Assembly (NCBI RefSeq): GCF_958295425.1
Contig: NC_081145.1
Coordinates: 17,711,272 to 17,775,271 of the forward strand
Origin: Solea solea
Lineage: Eukaryota; Chordata; Actinopteri; Pleuronectiformes; Soleidae
Direction of reading: 5' to 3'
Length of the DNA stretch: 64,000 nt
This document shows, one piece after another, positions 57,091-64,000 of the stretch. Made by a program: the position numbers and the translations under genes. Position 1 is the first letter of the stretch; every line of letters begins with the position of its first letter. The notes under the pieces were generated by a model that saw only the letters and a program-made list of their open reading frames with translations, ran no database searches and had not been told where the DNA came from.

Positions 57091-58563
57091 CCTCTGCTTG
57101 TTTGTGCTTGACTTGTGTTTGCTAGCTTCTGCTACTGTCAGCTAACTCTCTGGATTAGTATTCTTGGATAATGTTTTGCTTTTGTTTTGGTGATGACATG
57201 TCCACATATTTGCACATGCAGTGTATTTAGCTGAGTATCAGAGACTTTTAAGCTCATAATGATGGTGGATTGGGTTTGTTCAGTGTTGGTTTACTTCACA
57301 CTGGGACTGTTTTGTGCTGCTCGCTACTTGTTTTGATTGATTTCTGGCTCACATTAAGAAGTGTTGCAGTCTGTGTAGGGATATGTGTATATCTATACTA
57401 TGTGTTTGTGGTCTTGACTAAATTGGTCGTGCAACGCTCAGTATTTTCATGGCAAACATTTTGTGGGTAATGTGCATTGGCAATAAAAAAAAAACCCAGA
57501 TTTAAATCCAGCTGCTTCTGTTACTTTAGTGTCTTATTGTGACATCTGAACTGAACACAGCTATATTTCATGTTACATGAAGCTCTGCTTGGTGCTTGTT
57601 GCCATTGTTTGTTCTTTGAAAATACACCATAGTTACCTCCTTTCCTGTAATACTTCCTGCTTATTAAATTAAGCTTTGCCAGCATTTCACTCAAAGCTAT
57701 TTACTCCAACTGTATTTATTGCTCTGATGTCATGCCCTTACGTTTCTGAATATATGCACTCATGATAATCTTGTTTGTGTAGATCACAAAATGGCTGCCG
57801 CCCCGTCTTTAATCGTGTATGTCTGTGTCTGCTGCACGCTTGGTGAACTATGAATACTCATGTCTGACGGTTACATATGTGTTTGTTTTTTTCCCCAATA
57901 TCATGTTTTTGACAGTTCCTCAGCTCTTTCTTGAGAGACGAATAATATATGCTTGCTCCAGGGAAGCAAACATGAATGCTCAGAGCTAATGTATGGCTTC
58001 ATGGAATATCTATAAGTACATTTTTCACATTTACATTTTTCCTTATTTAACAGCCTAATCTCCTGCTCTTTCATCTATTGTCAAGTTTGTTTTGCTTCCA
58101 CCCAGTTTTTTTGTGCTTTTCTGGTCCTGCCATCTCTGCACAGTCTGTACAATACCGATGTTTGTCTGAACTGCATTATTTTGTACCAACGTGACTTTTC
58201 TGAAGTTACAGTAGGATGTCTGTTTCTTGGTGGGGAAATCTTCATCTGCCGTCTTGATATCAGTCGTTATCCTCATTCTATTTTGTTGGAACTTTAACTG
58301 TGCTGTGTACTGTAGGGGATCAATGCTTTTCACCAGCAGCCTATTTGCTGCTAACACGAGTATCAAAAGTTGATGCCTCAGCTTTGTTTGTCTGTTAGTG
58401 TGCCTGGCAAAATGATTGCTGACACTGCTTTGCTTTTGAATGTCTATTTCATGCTTTTCTTTCTGGCTGCTAATTTCTTCTGTTGTCATCTATGTGCTGT
58501 GTGAGAAGAAATGTTTGTTTTTCTCTTGGTTGCCTTCGTTGAAATATATATATATTTGTTTTC

Positions 58564-58688
58564 AGAAGCAATCAAATAAACATGGATGCTTTTACTGTAA
58601 CTTCTAGGAAAAACCTACTGAGACTCAGAACGACGTCACAAGTGCTTTAGTTTATTATAGACTGTTTTCCCTTGGTCGTGAAAAACTG
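58564..58688 (+). repeat. 125-bp direct repeat, copy 1
   Basis: Starts agaagcaatcaaataaacat and ends cccttggtcgtgaaaaactg. It is identical to 63429-63553 except at base 71 (c here, g there). Flanks differ completely, so the duplicated unit has sharp ends. No target duplication or inverted ends were found. Confidence 0.97.
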
Positions 58689-58996
58689 TTTTTATTTTGT
58701 ATTTCTCATTCAAGTAGAGGTGGTGGGTTGTCAGATAGCTCAGGGGTTGCCTATTGGTGTCTTGTAGAGAATAATATTGTTTTTGGCTTTAGGGATGTAA
58801 ACATGACCGCGAGTGCACATCCCATTCACATAGTTATTCCTCTGTACAGCTGACTATAAGGAAGGTTGAATTTTTTTTACTCACTTCATATTGAGGTAAA
58901 CATTAAAATCATTTAACTCAAAGTAAGTGGTTTAATTTTCTAGGATTTGCAAGTATAAGCGCATGCTTTGTCAATATGTGAACGTACTGTATTTTT

Positions 58997-59089
58997 GTGT
59001 ATATGTATGTGTATATATATATATGTGTATATATATATATATATATATAATATACAGTATATATACATATATAGTATATATATATAAAA
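58997..59089. repeat. (AT)n-rich tract
   Basis: Imperfect TA/TG alternation (for example gtatatatatatatatatat) interrupted by cagtatatatacatatatag. It can form self-complementary structures. Confidence 0.9.
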
Positions 59090-62000
59090 ATGTTATAAAA
59101 TAAATGTTATTTAATTTTAGCAATTCTTTTTTTTGTTTTGTTTTACTGTTTTCATGCTACTGAATAATGTGGTGGTGAAATATTGGCTTCACAGGAAATG
59201 CAACAAGTCTTTTGTCACAAAGTGCATTGTCACATTCTTATTTTTCATCATCATGCTTCATATTCTGTTTGCCAGCTGTCTGGAAATATTCTTCATGGCA
59301 GCTTTGAGTAATATTTATCAACCCTTTTATGACGTTAGCTGTCAGCTGCCATGTGTGTAAATGTGGGAGTCATTCCCAAACGTTTTACTCTGTTATCGTT
59401 GGTATTCTTCACTATAGAAAGTGCCCAATTGCTGCTTTTGCTAAAGTGCATATTCATCGCTTGGTATTAAAGTATTTGTGCTTGATGATGGGACTGACAA
59501 TCCTGCTTTTATTATTACTTACGCTTTTTTGTGCTTGTTGGCTTGGTGTTCAGTTTCGCTGCAGTCATATTTGTGCATTGTGTGCAAAAGTTTTGATAAT
59601 GATTCAGTATTGTCGAGGTTGTAGTTGAGCTATTTTTTCCTCTTGGTAGTTTGTATTTTCATACTTCATACTGTTGTATTGATTTGATGTTGTGTTAGTG
59701 TTGCATATTGGCTCTCTCGTTCGCTTGCTCGCTGGAAGTCAGTGATGTATTTATAATGTATATGTATATTGGTTTCAAGGGTGTAAACATTACTGTAATC
59801 TTTCTGTATCATTGGGTTCATGGAAAATGAACATGGCTTTTTCTCCACACACTTCATTTGGCATTTCTGCACAGTTGTCGTGGGCCTTTGATGATAGCTA
59901 ACATTGCAACACAGTTGTAGTGCACATTTTCTGCTTGCTAATCTTGTATAGAAATATATTTCTGAAGTAATTCAGATGAACCCATGGCTGGAAGTAGCTT
60001 GATAACGAGCAAGTGGCAAGTGTGTCCTCGGGCACTGTAGGGGTGACATTGAGCAGTTTCTGTCGAGCTCCAAGGCGATACAGACTTTACAACCTCAGTG
60101 AAGTGTCTGTGCAAGGGGAAAGCAGAAGAAATCCTCTTTCTCCTATTCCTTACACGGGACTCAGCTGGCAGTAGTACAAGGGTAGGATAAATGGAAGAAC
60201 ATCAGAGTGGAAGGATGAGATTATCCTGGTTGGGATTTGGATTGGTACTTGGAAATGCTGAAGGTGGGATATGAAGTTCTCATCAAAGCCACTGCGGGTT
60301 GGCAGAAAGCAGTCAGCAAAAATATGAGAGAAAACCTGAGCTATTGCAAGTTCCTATAGAGAATATGGAAAAGGGCATTAATCGCTGTGCATATATGTAT
60401 CTGTAGGATAGTGTATGCATTGGATTTTAAACTACATTTAACTACTGTGTCACACATCAACATTCTACCAATATTTCTGTGGACATAAGAGCAATTATAT
60501 ATGCAAAATTAGACAGCTGGCTCCATTAGTAATTCCCATGTTGGTACATGCAATGAGAAGCACTTTAAGACACAGATTTGCGTGTGTGTATGTGTGTGTG
60601 TATTCATCTTCAAGAATTTTATGACCAATTAAGCTGCCCTCTTAACTTTCTGAGGTCTGGGTAAGTGGAGTTCTCCAGGGTTCATTGGTACAGCAAGGGC
60701 ATGTAAACCTCATACTCCGACCTCATGACATTGCTGCTTGTGCAGTGGAGATAAGCAAATGGCAAACATCATTATTAAAGCATAGTCTTCCCCAGCACTG
60801 TGATGAGTACTAACACAGAGCCCTCTGCCCCATTAGCAGCCTCTCAAAATAAAGTCTATCGTTACATTATCACAACTCCAGCTTTTGTCTTTAATTGGCA
60901 TAACATATCCTTTCAAATTATTGTAATTTTGAAGAATAAAAATGCAAATAGTGTTTCTGTCAGCTATTCAACTGAATGTAACAAAAAAACATTCAAAGAT
61001 CTAAGTTGCTTTATCAGCAAATGTACAAATAAAGTTGGGGTTTTCAAGCTTATATGATGACTTAATTTTATGTGTCATCACTTTTAAGACTCCTGATGTG
61101 CTGCACAGCAGGATGTTGTAAAATCTCTCCTATTGACTTCCTGCCTAGAGCCACCTTTTTAATGATCCATTGCATGGATGTATCCATATCCCATTTGCTT
61201 CTTTAGCCTACCCTCTGTCTAAACATAAAACATTGTCCTTGCCTGTTGAAGTGGTAATCATTTACTTAATGTTTGGGTATCTACTTTTTGCTGTTTGTGT
61301 GTTTAATATGTAACAACTTGAAGTGGATGCTGTCTTCGTATTTTACAGAATGCATTTGAAGAAAAACGGCCTGGACTACAATATATTGTAACAGTTCAAT
61401 AGACCTGTAAATTTAGGTTTAGTTGTGAATGCCATTTCTCTGTGTACTGATCATGCTCAAAAACTTTTTGGAAGTATTGATTCGTTCTTTGTTGAATATG
61501 TATTTGATACATTCGTGACCAAAGTCATTCACACTTGTAAGACAAGAATAGTGTAACTTTAAATGCAATAAAATCTTGGCAGTGTACATGTATATAGTGT
61601 ATATTATGAAAAAGGTACATTTTGTCACATTAGGAGAGCTCAGGGGGCTGCACCTGCAGCAGTGGCAGCAGAGTTGGTATTTGAGAAAGACAGTTCCATC
61701 ATTATGTATCACAATGTTAGACTGTGGACATTTTGTACTTTGTTTCCAGTCTCAGTCTTTACTCAGGAAAGGATGACTGCGCTGTGAGTGAGTACAGCTC
61801 ATTTGAATTGCATGAGGTTTGCCCTCACCTTTTTGCACATGCATGTTAACATGCAGATAACCTTGCAGATTGTCAACTGTCCCCTATTACATGGGACATC
61901 CCATATTTGAATTAAAAAAATTCTGGACGGCATGTGCCCCGTTTTCAAATTAGAAATATCTATTCCCTTTAAATCTGGCGTCAATCTCTGCATTTATGTG

Positions 62001-62184
62001 TGTGTGACTGTGTGCTGTACACAGGGGGCAGTTACTGGGTCAGGTGAGGGCGCTGTGCGCAATTATTGCAGGGCGCAGGAGGTCAGAGGTCTCTTTGTAG
62101 ATTTGTTTGGCGTCGGTGCAAGCAGGTGCACACTGCACAGCGATGTTGGCTGGAGTTTAGCGAACAGATTAACGCTGGTTGAAA

Positions 62185-62460
62185 CCATGAGTGAGACTGA
62201 TGAGGAACCTGGGACGTCAGCCACTGGCACTGCTCCAAAAAAGAAAACATTAAAGAGTGGGAACAAAAGTTTGATTGGGGTAAACCCATTAGTGTCGATT
62301 CAAGCCGAGCCTTCTGCACACTGTGTCGGCGGGATCAGCCACGGTGGTGCGAAACAGCATTTTGCCACAGAGATGCACAAGAAGAAAACACAAGCTAAAG
62401 GTCTGACATCAGCACGTTCTTTGCCAATGCCACATCAACTTCTAAAGCTAAAAAAAAATG
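62185..62460 (+). pseudogene. Frameshifted BED-type zinc-finger transposase relic
   Basis: One frame reads MSETDEEPGTSATGTAPKKK; a second reads KEWEQKFDWGKPISVDSSRA then FCTLCRRD (62312-62335); the first then resumes ISHGGAKQHFATEMHKKK. Together they show the BED/hAT-type finger pattern: Cys pair at 62315-62326, His pair at 62358-62378. The 204-codon frame that spans the region therefore mixes true and shifted sequence. Dead transposon fragment, not a host gene. Confidence 0.68.
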
Positions 62461-62473
62461 CTGCAGCAGTGGT

Positions 62474-62511
62474 TCTGTCTGTATATCTCATATATTTGAT
62501 ATATAGACAGA
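62474..62511. other. Short perfect-type hairpin
   Basis: Left arm tctgtctgtatatc and right arm gatatatagacaga pair over 14 positions with a single G-T wobble, around a 10-base loop. It lies directly after the transposase relic. It could be a transposon sub-terminal palindrome; too short to call a microRNA precursor. Confidence 0.6.
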
Positions 62512-62559
62512 TATGGCCCAAAAAATTCTTGCCCCCTACTTCTTGAAAAATCTTAAGAT

Positions 62560-64000
62560 GTGCATATTTTCATATACTGTAGCTATTCTGCATATATGTG
62601 TGTGTCTTTGGGAGTGCATTGCAGGTCGGCTATAAAAATTGTGGTTCATGCCAGGTGTGTATTTCTCAGAATCGTTGTTAATACCAGGTCAGAAAAGCCT
62701 CATAGAGAGAACAAGCACAGGGCTGTCTGTAGTGTATGTATGAGAAGGCAGGTGGCGCTGTCATTGGTGCTGAAAGTAAGTGCACAGTGTAATACAGCTG
62801 GCTATTCTAAAAAGAGAGTTCGGCCTATGAGTGGTCATTTATAGGATGTTTAGTGGCAGTTAAAGTATATAGTTCAAACAATTGCAGTCTTTGTGCTTCA
62901 ATTATTAGAATCTGGTACTATTTGGCTTATAATGACATTTTGAACAAAGCAAGGTGAACATTTTAATCGTAGGTGATCTTATTGTGCTTGGTAACGTTTG
63001 TACGAGAGAACTGATTTATGCTGTGGTCCAAAATTACGTAAAAAAAAGCATAGTTTTTTGAAAAAAGAAGTGAATTCTGAGACCTACTTGCACAGCGTAA
63101 TTTATGTCATCTATGCATGATGTTTTTTGTGACGGAAACACATACATTATTCTACACCTGGTTGATTAGTGGTGCTTTGATCTTTCGTGATAAAGACGTG
63201 TCCCTCTCGTCGCTGACCAGTTCGTAGGATAGCAATTTTAAGCCTTTGTCAAAATGGCTAGGGCAGTGGAAAACAGGTGGCCTCCTAATTAGCGAGGAAA
63301 AAATGGTTTTTCATGGCTTACTTAAAAAATGTATAAACTCTGAGTGTGGCTGTCATTGTGGGAACAAGAAAGCTACATAATGTAACTGCCTGAAAATTAG
63401 CTAAGGTTTCATTTTCGTCACTCTTCGGAGAAGCAATCAAATAAACATGGATGCTTTTACTGTAACTTCTAGGAAAAACCTACTGAGACTCAGAACGAGG
63501 TCACAAGTGCTTTAGTTTATTATAGACTGTTTTCCCTTGGTCGTGAAAAACTGCATGAACCTATAGAGGGAAGTAAATAAAAGAGTAATGGACTGCATTT
63601 GAATTGTAGATACTTCTGATGAAGGAAGTAAATGCATGAGTAATTTATTTTATCTTGAAAACATTAAAATGCATTAACAAAATAATACTCAGCCCCATTG
63701 TTTCTGTGAAGATATGTCATGTAGTCTGTTGCAAATGGGGCACATGCATGAGTGACAAAAATCTCCATAATGGAACCAAAATGTATTCAAAGGAGTAAAA
63801 GGTTATTAGAAATAACACAAGAGAAAAATATTAAGTTGAACAACTACTCGAAACTAGTAGTTCTAGACCAAAGGCTTTTGTATCTGCTTTTGTATTATTT
63901 TACTGTATTGTTCAGCAGCATTCATTTGTATCCAAATTGGCTTCCTATGAATAACACAATGAATTTCATTTTTTGCCTCATTCTGGAAATTATGCTGGAT
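62560..64000. other. Intergenic to window end, no gene seen
   Basis: Apart from the 125-bp repeat copy, AT-rich non-coding sequence. No exon or named repeat. Confidence 0.45.
63429..63553 (+). repeat. 125-bp direct repeat, copy 2
   Basis: Second copy, same orientation, 4865 bp downstream of copy 1, 124 of 125 bases identical. Confidence 0.97.

Larger units (their letters stand above)
56860..61900 (+). other. T-rich plus-strand stretch, possible non-coding transcript
   Basis: By eye the plus strand is clearly richer in T than A from about 57.0 to 59.7 kb, with few recognisable repeats apart from simple (GT)n and (AT)n tracts. Such strand asymmetry is seen in long 3' UTRs or non-coding transcripts. 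There is no coding exon. 60760-61050 is a repeat-free, CNE-like block (ttaattggcataacatatcc). The interpretation as a transcript is weak. Confidence 0.25.

Noticed and set aside
61932..62546. 204-codon plus-strand frame as an intact gene
   Set aside because: The zinc-finger cysteines lie in a different frame and the C-terminal part runs through a hairpin; it is a decayed transposon.

Overview
This is vertebrate nuclear DNA, almost certainly from a teleost fish. It is AT-leaning, rich in dinucleotide microsatellites, and full of fish-type interspersed repeats: L2/Maui-like LINE tails, tRNA-derived SINEs with an 'aaagcactatataaata' tail, and small hAT and TTAA-flanked elements. It carries one clearly recognisable, properly spliced vertebrate gene. 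Nothing in it looks prokaryotic, plasmid or viral.

Region 1 (about 2.7-12.8 kb, minus strand): hmg20a, the HMG-box protein HMG20A/iBRAF, a chromatin factor linked to the LSD1-CoREST/BHC system. I could place seven internal exons, a final exon that completes the stop codon, a probable 3' UTR ending at an AATAAA near 2783, and a probable 5' non-coding exon near 12.7-12.8 kb. The exon phases join into 291 residues: HMG box, conserved linker, coiled coil and conserved tail. A 13-codon exon near 12.06 kb, in phase, may supply a longer N terminus.

Region 2 (about 12.8-56.9 kb): a gene-poor desert with no long protein-coding exon I can recognise. It contains several dated transposon insertions. Four hAT-type short elements lie at 1.0, 20.9, 36.0 and 38.7 kb, two with exact 8-bp target duplications. 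A fifth copy at 47.8 kb is related to the 36.0-kb element, and both hold the same expanded 17-bp minisatellite in opposite orientation. Two elements with TTAA at both ends lie at 24.1 and 32.0 kb; the second is a large palindrome with a 4 x 105-bp internal array. LINE 3' ends lie at 11.5, 18.8, 19.2, 40.4, 46.3 and 51.4 kb, and tRNA-like SINEs at 21.5-21.9 and 29.6 kb. A CpG-containing patch at 15.85-16.06 kb holds two CACGTG sites and a perfect RFX-type X-box.

Region 3 (about 56.9-64 kb): a T-rich stretch on the plus strand with few recognisable repeats, a 125-bp segment duplicated 4.9 kb apart with one mismatch, and a frameshifted BED-type zinc-finger transposase relic near 62.2-62.45 kb. 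In other vertebrates HMG20A sits near LINGO1, so the desert may hold distal regulatory DNA or non-coding 5' exons of such a neighbour. That is inference from synteny; no LINGO1 coding exon is in the window. I found no new molecular system. The most unusual structures are the paired hAT/minisatellite elements and the palindromic TTAA element whose arm has been tandemly amplified.
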